From NCBI RefSeq assembly GCF_007827695.1, contig NZ_VITA01000006.1, positions 186,001 through 250,000 of the forward strand: 64,000 nucleotides of DNA, given 5' to 3'. The notes beneath the pieces were generated by a model. The model did no database searches. It was not told where the DNA came from and saw nothing but the letters and a program-made list of their open reading frames with translations. The position numbers and the translations under genes were made by a program. This DNA comes from Sinorhizobium medicae. Lineage in GTDB: Bacteria > Pseudomonadota > Alphaproteobacteria > Rhizobiales > Rhizobiaceae. Of this stretch, positions 17,499-25,478 are shown piece after piece. How positions within the stretch are numbered: position 1 is the stretch's first letter; each line of letters opens with the position of its first letter.

Positions 17499-19415
17499 AT
17501 GGCGTTGAACACAGGGCTGACGACCCTGCATGAGGATGAGATCGCAAAACATCAGGCGGTCGCGCAGAGCCTCGTCAGCAAACTGGCCATTCTCGAGCGG
17601 GACGACGGCGCCGCCGGCACGCCGCTGGCGGGAACAGGTCGCCGCTTCGTTTCGACGGTCTCGACCGGCGGTCAGCGCCGTAGCCGCGAGGTCGAACTCG
17701 CGCGCACCATTCAGGCGGTGCGCAGCGCCGATCCGCTCCTGTCGCCCGCACAGCATGCGGTGCTCTATCGCACGCGCCGCGGCATCCAGGTGGCGCTGGC
17801 CGTTTCCGATGTCTTCGCGCGTCAGACGAACCTCGAACAGTTGCAGGCGCGCAATGCCACCGCGCCGCTCGCCGGTGAGGATGCGGCTCATTTCAAGGCT
17901 CTGCTTTCGGCTTCGGCCTATATCGCCGCCTTCACGCTGGCTGCCTATATCGGCGCGACGCTGCAGGGTGAGGGCGAGCCGGTCGACGATGCCGCGGAAC
18001 CGGATTTTCTCTTCGACACGCCGCAGGATGCGCTGAAGAGCATGATCGCCGGTCTCGACCGCAGCCTAGCCGGGGCGTCTGACGAGCTTGCACTGACCGC
18101 GCGAAGCCGGGCCTTCGCACGCGTTGCGCTTGAAGGTTTGGTCGCTCGGAAGGCTCGCTTCACCGGTCTGCAGAATTTCGAGAGCGTGCACATCCGTCTG
18201 GATCAGGACAATTTCACGCTCAATGGTTTCGACGTGACGCCCGGCCAGAAGCGCAAGCCGCTGGTCATGACCTTCAAGAAACCCGAGGAGATCATCGGCA
18301 ATCACATTGCCAAATACCAGGCGCTGAAGCTCGCCAAGATGCTGATGGCCTACGACTTCGACCGGCAGATGAACCCCTTCGTCGAACTTGGCGGATTCCT
18401 CTTCACTTTCATCGGCGACGGAATGCCTGGCACCGGCAAGACGATCCTGATCCAGATGCTTGCGGGCATGCTGCACGACTATTGCGGCGTTGCCGGCTAC
18501 GCCTTCCACTATGAAAATTTCGGCGTGGACCAGATTTCCTCCTATCAGGGCAAATCGGGTCAGAACTGCAAGGAATTCATCAACAACGTCATGAACCCGC
18601 GGGCGATCGGCTTCGGCACGGTCGACGATGTCGACCAGGTGGCGGCGAAACGCTCCGACGACCGCGCTTCGGCCGGTCAGCATGAGGTAACGGCGGTGCT
18701 GATGGAGAGTTTTGCCGGTGCCTCGACTGTGGTGCGCGGCAACTGCACCTTCGGCATGTTCTCGAACTATCCCGATAACGTCGACGATGCGCTGCGCCAG
18801 CGGGCCGGAGCGCGCTGGCTGGTCGACGGACCGCAGACGGAAGACGACTACATCGACATTTTCGCGTTGCTCGTCGGCAAGAACCACCAGATCCCGCTCG
18901 GCGAGCATGAGCTCTATGCCGGGCAGGAGATCAAGCGCGCCGTCTCGCAGTCCTATGCCGCACATGGGCGGCCGCAGGAGGAGGGACTTGCCGCCGTCTG
19001 GGAGCGCTACGAGAAGGAGAAGGGCAAGATTGCCACGCTTGCCGATGTCGGAGCCTATCTGCACATGATCAAGGAAGCCGAGCCCCGCTTCACCGGCCGC
19101 GCGATAAGGAACATCACCGATGCGGTCAAGCTGAGGGCGATGGATATCGAACTGCCCGATGACTGGTTCAAGGATCCGGCTGCGTTCATGCACAAGCCCT
19201 ACGATGAGAAGACGGCGATGATCGAGGAACTGCGCGGTCCGATCACCATCGACATGGTGCTGCAGGAGATCAACCGCTACGCCGACAGCGAGTTCCGCTA
19301 CACCGACAAATCGGATGACGCGGCCGTTGCCGAAATCATCCGGCGCGAGCGGCAGCGCGAGAAGGCGATCCGCGAGATCGAGACGATGAAGCGCGAGGGC
19401 AGGTGGCAGGGATGA
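17499..19415 (+). CDS. AAA+ family ATPase, uncharacterised
   Basis: A 638-residue protein with an N-terminal helical region of about 300 residues, then an AAA+ core. Walker A is GMPGTGKT near 307-316, and acidic TVDDVDQ (about 370) may serve as Walker B. The later stretch FSNYPDNVDDALRQRAG resembles the AAA second region of homology with its arginine finger. The C-terminal lid region is followed by a basic tail. No membrane segment is seen. Gene order links it to the coiled-coil protein, an unknown protein and a DUF2333 membrane protein; a remodelling role is inferred. Confidence 0.8.
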   Translation: MALNTGLTTLHEDEIAKHQAVAQSLVSKLAILERDDGAAGTPLAGTGRRFVSTVSTGGQRRSREVELARTIQAVRSADPLLSPAQHAVLYRTRRGIQVALAVSDVFARQTNLEQLQARNATAPLAGEDAAHFKALLSASAYIAAFTLAAYIGATLQGEGEPVDDAAEPDFLFDTPQDALKSMIAGLDRSLAGASDELALTARSRAFARVALEGLVARKARFTGLQNFESVHIRLDQDNFTLNGFDVTPGQKRKPLVMTFKKPEEIIGNHIAKYQALKLAKMLMAYDFDRQMNPFVELGGFLFTFIGDGMPGTGKTILIQMLAGMLHDYCGVAGYAFHYENFGVDQISSYQGKSGQNCKEFINNVMNPRAIGFGTVDDVDQVAAKRSDDRASAGQHEVTAVLMESFAGASTVVRGNCTFGMFSNYPDNVDDALRQRAGARWLVDGPQTEDDYIDIFALLVGKNHQIPLGEHELYAGQEIKRAVSQSYAAHGRPQEEGLAAVWERYEKEKGKIATLADVGAYLHMIKEAEPRFTGRAIRNITDAVKLRAMDIELPDDWFKDPAAFMHKPYDEKTAMIEELRGPITIDMVLQEINRYADSEFRYTDKSDDAAVAEIIRRERQREKAIREIETMKREGRWQG

Positions 19416-19448
19416 CGGTTGTGTTAGCGGTCGCCCCTCACCTGGGTT

Positions 19449-19580
19449 TGCCCCTCACCCTAGCCCTCTCCCCGCGCGCGGGGAGAGGGGACACCGTTGT
19501 GTTCAATCGCACCCGACAACGCGCCTACGGGATCTCGTCCCCTCTCCCCGCCTGCGGGGAGAGGGTTAGGGTGAGGGGCA
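19449..19580. repeat. Large inverted repeat built of CCCTCTCCCC/GGGGAGAGGG hairpins
   Basis: TGCCCCTCACCCTAGCCCTC at the left end is matched in reverse complement by the right end (19561-19580) with one difference. Each arm itself contains a small GC hairpin (CTCCCCGCGCGCGGGGAG and CTCCCCGCCTGCGGGGAG), and about 45 bp of unrelated sequence lies between. It fills the gap between the AAA+ gene and the DUF559 gene. It resembles rhizobial intergenic mosaic repeats, and similar cores occur elsewhere in the window. Confidence 0.75.
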
Positions 19581-19592
19581 GCAGAGGTTAGC

Positions 19593-20033
19593 ATGAGGGG
19601 TGCGAACGAACGTCAGACAAAGCGCGCCAGACGCCTGCGGCAGGCGGACAACGATGCGGAAGCGCTCCTCTGGTCGGAACTGCGAGGCCGGCATCTCAAC
19701 GGCTTCAAGTTCGTCCGGCAGCTTCCGCTTGGCCCTTACTTTGCGGACTTTGGGTGCCGTGATGAACGTTTGGTTGTCGAAGTCGACGGCAGCCAACATG
19801 CGAACAGAAGTAGCGATATCAGGCGGGACGAAAACATGGTCGCAACTGGCTGGAGCGTGGTGCGCTTCTGGAACATGCAAATCTTCAATGACCGTCCATC
19901 GGTGCTGGAGACGATCGTGGCGTTTCTGGAGAAGCGCTTGCTTGGGGAAGTAAGGACAGCGGATTTGACGTCCATTCCGGCGAAGAGACAGTTGGAGGCC
20001 GAAGCAGAGCAAATGAGGGCCATCGCCGTATGA
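19593..20033 (+). CDS. DUF559-domain, Vsr-like PD-(D/E)xK nuclease family protein
   Basis: A 146-residue protein with a DUF559 domain, related to very-short-patch-repair and other PD-(D/E)xK nucleases. Seen: LLWSELRGR at the start, the catalytic-type DFGCRDERLVVEVDGSQH with Asp52, Glu63 and Asp65, and a final WNMQIF segment. The last 28 residues extend past the usual domain end. It lies 12 bp after a large palindromic repeat, and its stop overlaps the next start in ATGA. The cluster genes around it belong to another functional class, so it looks inserted. Confidence 0.8.
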   Translation: MRGANERQTKRARRLRQADNDAEALLWSELRGRHLNGFKFVRQLPLGPYFADFGCRDERLVVEVDGSQHANRSSDIRRDENMVATGWSVVRFWNMQIFNDRPSVLETIVAFLEKRLLGEVRTADLTSIPAKRQLEAEAEQMRAIAV

Positions 20034-21319
20034 AGCGTCTTCTGGAAGCAGAGCTCATCTATGGACGGCTGCTGGACATTTTGGAGCCGCATCTTATTGC
20101 TCGCTACAACAAGGCGCTGGAAGGATTCGGGCTGAAGCGGACTTCGCTTCAGCGGTTCAGTATCGACATGACCGGCTTTTCTCCGGAAATCGCCGAGGAG
20201 CTCGGCGACCGCGATTATCTGGACCCCAATCGCGTCAATCGGCGCTTTATCATCCTGACGCCGGCGCAGGCGGAGCTGCCGGTCGTGCACACAAGCTTCT
20301 CCAACACCGCGGCGCTGATGCATGAATTCTTCAATGCCAACAGCCGTGCGATCAACGCGATCACGATCAAGGATGCTCTTTATGGCGAGATCGAGGATTC
20401 GGTCTCGGTGGTTGAAGACATAGACGATCTCCTGTCGATCAACGAAGTCCGTTTCCGTGTGCTTTCCGCCGAGGACATGCTCGGCAAGGCAACCGAACTG
20501 CGCGAACTCGTCGACCGGTTGAAGAAGGTGCCGAATGCCTGGGCGGACGACGCGATGCTCGGCCGCATGGTGGAGCTCGCCAAGGCGACCGGCGACATAA
20601 GGCAGAACGTGCTCGTGCCGGACGAGCTCGTCTTCCGACACGAAGCCTTTTGGGCCAATCACTTCAGTGGCGTCTACGTCTTCCTCGACGAGAAAACGAC
20701 GACGGTCATCTGCGATCCTTCGGTCCCCGGTTTCCGGCGGTCGCGGCCCTGGCAGGTGAGCTACATCGCCATCACCGACTACGCCCGTATCTACGACTTT
20801 CTCGCGGCGTCGAACCGGTTGCAGCTGCCGCAGGCCTCATGGGTGCAGGCCTCCGGTCTTTTCCAGCATCGGGCGGACATGGTCATCCGCGGACTTGTCA
20901 ACGACGCCGATCCTGAGATCGACCTGAGGCGTGCCGACCGAATATGGCTGCAGACCTGGATACATCGCAATGCGGCGCTTGTCGCGCGCGACGGGGCCTA
21001 CCCCTTCCTTCAGGAAATGTCGCGTGCGATCGCCGCAACGGGTACGATCAAGATGCAGGACGTCGCACCGAAAAATCGTTTCCTGCTCGTGCGGGCCGCC
21101 CCGCAGCACCCGGATCAATGGCTCGTCAACCGGCTGGTCTCCGAACTCGTCCCGCGCGACTTCGTTTCGCGATTCGTATTCGACAAGCAGGGCTTCTACA
21201 AAGCCTATGAAGGCTACAGCGAAACCTTCCGCGAATATGTTGTTGCAACATTGACCGGCACATATCTCAAGGACAAGACCGCCTTCCGTCAAAAGCTCTA
21301 CGGTCTCAAAGAGGAATAA
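20030..21319 (+). CDS. Conserved hypothetical protein in AAA+ cluster
   Basis: A 429-residue soluble protein I cannot assign to a named family. It starts MKRLLEAELIYGRL, contains an acidic SVSVVEDIDDLLSINEVRF block, and ends TYLKDKTAFRQKLYGLKEE. No signal, membrane helix or nucleotide motif is seen. GAGGG lies 10 bases before the ATG, which overlaps the DUF559 stop. It is 3 bp from the next gene, so it is co-expressed with the DUF2333 protein. Confidence 0.8.
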   Translation: MKRLLEAELIYGRLLDILEPHLIARYNKALEGFGLKRTSLQRFSIDMTGFSPEIAEELGDRDYLDPNRVNRRFIILTPAQAELPVVHTSFSNTAALMHEFFNANSRAINAITIKDALYGEIEDSVSVVEDIDDLLSINEVRFRVLSAEDMLGKATELRELVDRLKKVPNAWADDAMLGRMVELAKATGDIRQNVLVPDELVFRHEAFWANHFSGVYVFLDEKTTTVICDPSVPGFRRSRPWQVSYIAITDYARIYDFLAASNRLQLPQASWVQASGLFQHRADMVIRGLVNDADPEIDLRRADRIWLQTWIHRNAALVARDGAYPFLQEMSRAIAATGTIKMQDVAPKNRFLLVRAAPQHPDQWLVNRLVSELVPRDFVSRFVFDKQGFYKAYEGYSETFREYVVATLTGTYLKDKTAFRQKLYGLKEE

Positions 21320-21322
21320 AAC

Positions 21323-22543
21323 ATGTTCGATCCGATCGTTGCGTTCTTTCAGCGTGTATTCACGGCAATAGGCCGTGGCATCGGATTGGCGGTGGCGTGG
21401 CTTCTCTGGCCCTTCGTCGCTCTCGGCAGCTGGTATCGCGCGCGAAGCTGGGTGATCAAGGGGCCGATCGGTCTCATCCTCCTCTGCCTCGTGCTCTTTT
21501 ACGGCTACTTTGTCTGGCAGACGCAAGCCTGGACTAATTTCAATCCGGACTATGTCGATCGCTACAAGCTCGTCGAACGCAGGACGCCGGCCGGCTCGCC
21601 CATCAGCGGTCCAGGGGCGACGACCGGGCAGTCCGGCTCCGCGGTCGACGCAAACCACGCCGCGGTCGCTCCCTCCGGCGCGGACAGCACGACCGAGGCC
21701 CTTGCGGTGGCGGAGCTTCCGGCCGGGACTGTCTGCCAGACATCGGCCGTCGTCGACGTAGCGGCGGACCTCATCGAGTTCAACGTCGATCAGAATGCGT
21801 GGATATCGTCGATGCTGGGCTACAAGCTCGGCTTTTTCGGGGTCGACTGGGACGATACGCCCTGGCTGGACAATAAGGCATCCTTTCAGCGCGGCATAAA
21901 CCAGGCCGTTCGCCGCACGGCGGTGGAACTGGTGGATTCGCTCGGGCGCGTGCGTGGCACGTCCGGCGTCAACAGAGAGCTGCAAAGCGCGCGCGGTAAC
22001 ATCCAGTTCGACGAGGAGACCTGGTATTTCGGTCTCAACCCCTTTGGTCCCAAGACTCCGACGCCGAGCTTCTATCGGTCGGCGATGCGCGATCTCAGGA
22101 CGTTCAATGTCTCGCTCAGCAAGTGCGAAGCGGTCTTCGACGGCCGGTCCGACAACATGGTCGAGTTCCTGGACCGCGTTGCCAATGATCTCGGCAATAC
22201 GTCCGCGATCATCCGCGAGCGTTCGGAGTTCCACAATGGCGGCTGGTTCGACACGCGCGCGGACGACCGCTTCTGGTTCGCCTTCGGGCAGCTCTATGGC
22301 TATTACGGCATCCTCTCGGCTGCCGGCGCCGATTTCGAGAATGTCGTCACGCAGCGTGGGTTGGGGCCGATCTATACCGAAACGATGAAGCAGCTGCGCG
22401 CGGCGCTCAGGATCCAGCCGCTCATCATCTCGAACGGCCGCGAGGACGGCTGGATCATGCCAACGCACCTCGCGACGATGGGTTTTTATATCCTGCGGGT
22501 CCGCTCCAACCTGGTGGAGATGCGCGATATTCTTGCCCGTTGA
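21323..22543 (+). CDS. DUF2333-family inner-membrane protein
   Basis: A 406-residue protein with one clear membrane helix around residues 50-72 (GPIGLILLCLVLFYGYFVW) and possibly a second, amphipathic one before it. A low-complexity linker rich in Ala, Ser and Gly follows, then a conserved domain starting CQTSAVVDVAADLIEFNVDQ. The segment FQRGINQAVRRTAVELVDSL and the later LDRVANDLGNTSAI match DUF2333 as I recall it. Most of the protein should face the periplasm. It closes the cluster and would be its membrane anchor. Confidence 0.75.
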   Translation: MFDPIVAFFQRVFTAIGRGIGLAVAWLLWPFVALGSWYRARSWVIKGPIGLILLCLVLFYGYFVWQTQAWTNFNPDYVDRYKLVERRTPAGSPISGPGATTGQSGSAVDANHAAVAPSGADSTTEALAVAELPAGTVCQTSAVVDVAADLIEFNVDQNAWISSMLGYKLGFFGVDWDDTPWLDNKASFQRGINQAVRRTAVELVDSLGRVRGTSGVNRELQSARGNIQFDEETWYFGLNPFGPKTPTPSFYRSAMRDLRTFNVSLSKCEAVFDGRSDNMVEFLDRVANDLGNTSAIIRERSEFHNGGWFDTRADDRFWFAFGQLYGYYGILSAAGADFENVVTQRGLGPIYTETMKQLRAALRIQPLIISNGREDGWIMPTHLATMGFYILRVRSNLVEMRDILAR

Positions 22544-22627
22544 CGGGCTTCGTGCGAGCGTAGGCAAAGGAAACGGACTTGCGGATGCCGCGGAGGAGGC
22601 GGGATGCGCAAGCAACTGGGGGAAGCC

Positions 22628-24307
22628 GTGGGAGAGGTAAAGACCGACATCGAGATCGCGCGCGCGGCGCGCAAGCAACCAATCATGGAGGTCGGCGCGA
22701 GACTCGGTATCCCGCCGGAGCATCTGCTTCCCTACGGCCATGACAAGGCCAAGGTGAGCGCCGAGTTCATCGCGGCGCAAAGGGAGAAGAAGAACGGGCG
22801 GCTCATCCTGGTCACAGCGATCAACCCGACGCCGGCGGGCGAGGGCAAGACGACGACGACCGTCGGTCTCGTCGATGGCTTGAACCGTATCGGCAAGAAG
22901 GCGATCGTCTGTATTCGCGAGGCCTCGCTCGGTCCTTGCTTCGGTATCAAGGGCGGGGCGGCCGGTGGCGGTTATGCGCAGGTCGTGCCGATGGAGGACA
23001 TCAATCTCCACTTCACCGGCGATTTCCACGCGATCACTTCGGCCCACAACCTTCTCTCCGCCTTGATAGACAACCACATCTATTGGGGGAACGAGCAGGC
23101 GATTGACATCCGCCGAATTGCCTGGCGGCGGGTCATGGACATGAACGACCGGGCGCTGCGCCATATCGTCGGCTCGCTCGGCGGGGTCGCCAACGGCTAT
23201 CCACGAGAGACCGGCTTCGACATTACCGTCGCCTCGGAAGTCATGGCGATCCTCTGTCTCGCGATGGACATCAGGGACCTCGAAAGGCGGCTCGGCAACA
23301 TCATCATCGGCTATCGGCGCGACAAGAGCCCGGTCTATGCGCGCGATATCAAGGCCGACGGAGCCATGGCGGTGCTGCTCAAGGACGCGATGCAGCCGAA
23401 CCTGGTGCAGACGCTCGAGAACAATCCGGCATTCGTGCACGGCGGTCCGTTCGCCAATATCGCGCATGGCTGCAATTCGGTCGTTGCCACCACGACGGCG
23501 CTGAAGCTTGCCGATTACGTCGTGACCGAAGCGGGTTTCGGTGCGGATCTCGGTGCCGAGAAGTTCTTCGACATAAAGTGCCGCAAGGCAGGCCTCATGC
23601 CGGATGCTGCGGTGATCGTTGCGACGGTCCGGGCAATCAAGATGAACGGCGGCGTGAAGAAGGAGGATCTCGCGAAAGAAAATGTCGAAGCGCTCAGGAA
23701 GGGGTGCCCGAACCTCGGGCGCCACATCCAGAACGTCAAGAAGTTCGGCGTACCGGTGCTCGTCGCAATCAACCACTTCACTTCCGATACCGAGGCCGAA
23801 ATCCAGGCGATCAAGGACTATGTCCGCACGCTCGGTTCCGAAGCGGTCTTATGCAAGCATTGGGCAGAGGGCTCAGCCGGCATCGAGGAACTTGCCGATA
23901 AGGTTGCCGATCTCGCCGACGCCGGCCATTCGCAGTTTTCGCCGCTCTATCCCGACGAGATGCCGCTTTTTCAGAAGATCGAGGCGATCGCCAAGGATAT
24001 TTATCACGCGAGCGAGGTGATCGCCGACAAGCTGGTGCGCGACCAGCTTCGAATCTGGGAAGACCAGGGTTACGGTCATCTGCCGATCTGCATGGCCAAG
24101 ACGCAATATTCCTTCTCCACCGACCCGAATCTCCGCGGCGCGCCCACCGGCCACACCGTACCGATACGCGAGGTTCGCCTGGCCGCCGGCGCTGGGTTCA
24201 TCGTCGTCATCACCGGCGAGATCATGACGATGCCGGGCCTGCCGAAAGTACCCTCTTCGGAGCGGATACGGCTCGACGAGGAGGGATACATCGAGGGTTT
24301 GTTCTGA
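22628..24307 (+). CDS. fhs: Formate-tetrahydrofolate ligase
   Basis: Makes 10-formyl-tetrahydrofolate from formate, ATP and tetrahydrofolate in one-carbon metabolism. The 559-residue length equals that of rhizobial Fhs. Seen: [16 protein letters not shown] near residue 70, the nucleotide-binding loop, plus [18 protein letters not shown] and [12 protein letters not shown] typical of the family. The GTG at 22628 is chosen because GGGGGA lies just upstream; an in-frame upstream ATG at 22604 has no such site. It follows the DUF2333 gene by 84 bp. Confidence 0.93.
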   Translation: MGEVKTDIEIARAARKQPIMEVGARLGIPPEHLLPYGHDKAKVSAEFIAAQREKKNGRLILVTAINPTPAGEGKTTTTVGLVDGLNRIGKKAIVCIREASLGPCFGIKGGAAGGGYAQVVPMEDINLHFTGDFHAITSAHNLLSALIDNHIYWGNEQAIDIRRIAWRRVMDMNDRALRHIVGSLGGVANGYPRETGFDITVASEVMAILCLAMDIRDLERRLGNIIIGYRRDKSPVYARDIKADGAMAVLLKDAMQPNLVQTLENNPAFVHGGPFANIAHGCNSVVATTTALKLADYVVTEAGFGADLGAEKFFDIKCRKAGLMPDAAVIVATVRAIKMNGGVKKEDLAKENVEALRKGCPNLGRHIQNVKKFGVPVLVAINHFTSDTEAEIQAIKDYVRTLGSEAVLCKHWAEGSAGIEELADKVADLADAGHSQFSPLYPDEMPLFQKIEAIAKDIYHASEVIADKLVRDQLRIWEDQGYGHLPICMAKTQYSFSTDPNLRGAPTGHTVPIREVRLAAGAGFIVVITGEIMTMPGLPKVPSSERIRLDEEGYIEGLF

Positions 24308-24354
24308 AGGGGATTCAGAGGCTGGGCTGGCGCCGCGGGCCATCATGCGCGCCG

Positions 24355-25197
24355 TCAACGGCAATACCGATACCCGTTCCTTCTTTCGATGACATCGAGA
24401 TGCAGATGGTCTTCATGGGCAGCATCGCTGCCTGGGTCGAGCACGGTCGTGAAATAGAGGCAGGCCGAAGCCGTGACCGCCCGCTGAAAGGCGCCGGTAA
24501 GGGTGCCATCCTCGTCGCGTGGCTGGATTTCGACGGCCTTGCCGTCGCCAAGGGTGAATGAAGCGATGTCGACCGCGTTGCCGCGCGCATGTTCGGAGAT
24601 CTTGCCGGTGTCGGCATTGTTCCTCAGGCGGCAGATATAGGTCGAGGCCTGGTTCAAAGCGACGATGCGGGCTTCGGCCCCGAAGGCGCTCCTTGCGGCC
24701 GGCGCTGCCGTTTCTTTGGTCCACCGAGCCAACGCCAGTGCGGCTTCGCAACGCATCACGCCCTCGGGCTTCAGGGTCACCCCCGGCAGTATCGCAGTGA
24801 CCTTGACCGGCTTGTCGATCCCGCAACCCTTGCCCTCGTCCATGCGATCGACTTCGGCGAACGTGCTGCCGAGCGATTTGAGTTCCGACAGGCAGGCGGC
24901 ATATTCCTTCGGGTCTTCCTTTTCGATCGCCAGGACCGGCCTGGCGTCAAGAATGTCGTCCTTCCAACCGGGGCGCTGTTCTCCCCCGGCACGCGCACCA
25001 TTCTGCTCCTGCGCCTTGTGCGGCTCTCCGGACTCCTTTGCCTTCGCATCATCGGCTTGCGGCTGCGGCGGCTTTGGCGTCGGCATCGGCTGATCCCCGC
25101 CCGTGACCGGTTTCGGCACCGGCCGCGGCCCTGTTTCGGGCAGCGTTGCGCCCGAAAGGAGGAAGGCGGAAACGAGAATGATTCCAGTGCGGCGCAT
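24355..25197 (-). CDS. Extensin-family secreted protein
   Basis: A 280-residue exported protein with an N-terminal signal (RTGIILVSAFLLSGATLP), a proline/lysine-rich linker (residues 25-70) and a C-terminal extensin-like domain. Domain motifs seen: CGIDKPVKV, EHARGNAVDIASF, HEDHLHLDV. His and Asp in the last two resemble the metal site of peptidoglycan DD-carboxypeptidase/LAS-type folds; enzymatic activity is inferred. The ATG at 25197 has GGAGAGGA upstream. A longer in-frame start at 25320 is unlikely. Confidence 0.8.
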   Translation of the reverse strand: MRRTGIILVSAFLLSGATLPETGPRPVPKPVTGGDQPMPTPKPPQPQADDAKAKESGEPHKAQEQNGARAGGEQRPGWKDDILDARPVLAIEKEDPKEYAACLSELKSLGSTFAEVDRMDEGKGCGIDKPVKVTAILPGVTLKPEGVMRCEAALALARWTKETAAPAARSAFGAEARIVALNQASTYICRLRNNADTGKISEHARGNAVDIASFTLGDGKAVEIQPRDEDGTLTGAFQRAVTASACLYFTTVLDPGSDAAHEDHLHLDVIERRNGYRYCR

Positions 25198-25335
25198 ACA
25201 GGTCCTCTCCATTTCCAGCGGTCCGAGACGACGAAACGCCTGGGAAACAATTCTGTTTCCAAATGTGCGGGAACTGAGGACGAGGCCTCGCTTCACAGGG
25301 GCTACGCCGATGAAGAACAAGCCCCAAATTTATAT

Positions 25336-25350
25336 TGACAATAATACTCA
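25336..25350 (+). promoter_or_regulatory. RirA-type iron-responsive (IRO) box upstream of shmR
   Basis: TGA-N9-TCA is present exactly (TGACAATAATACTCA), the motif described for RirA-regulated iron-uptake promoters in rhizobia. It lies in an AT-rich stretch 129 bp before the haem receptor start. This predicts repression in iron-replete cells. The rest of the 281-bp gap (25198-25478) shows nothing further that I can support. Confidence 0.65.
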
Positions 25351-25478
25351 TGTTTTCTTATGTGACGGAAATAAGGCGGAGATTGGCCGCCTGTTCGATT
25401 CCTGCACATGCCCAGCCAGCCCTTGAGTTCGCCGCTCAACAGCAAGCCCGGCCTCACATTTTTTAAAAGGACTGGTCC

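Noticed and set aside
20837..23776. A 979-codon open frame on the minus strand
   Set aside because: It lies antisense to two well-supported genes, including fhs, and shows low-complexity Arg/Asp/Val composition typical of shadow frames in high-GC DNA.
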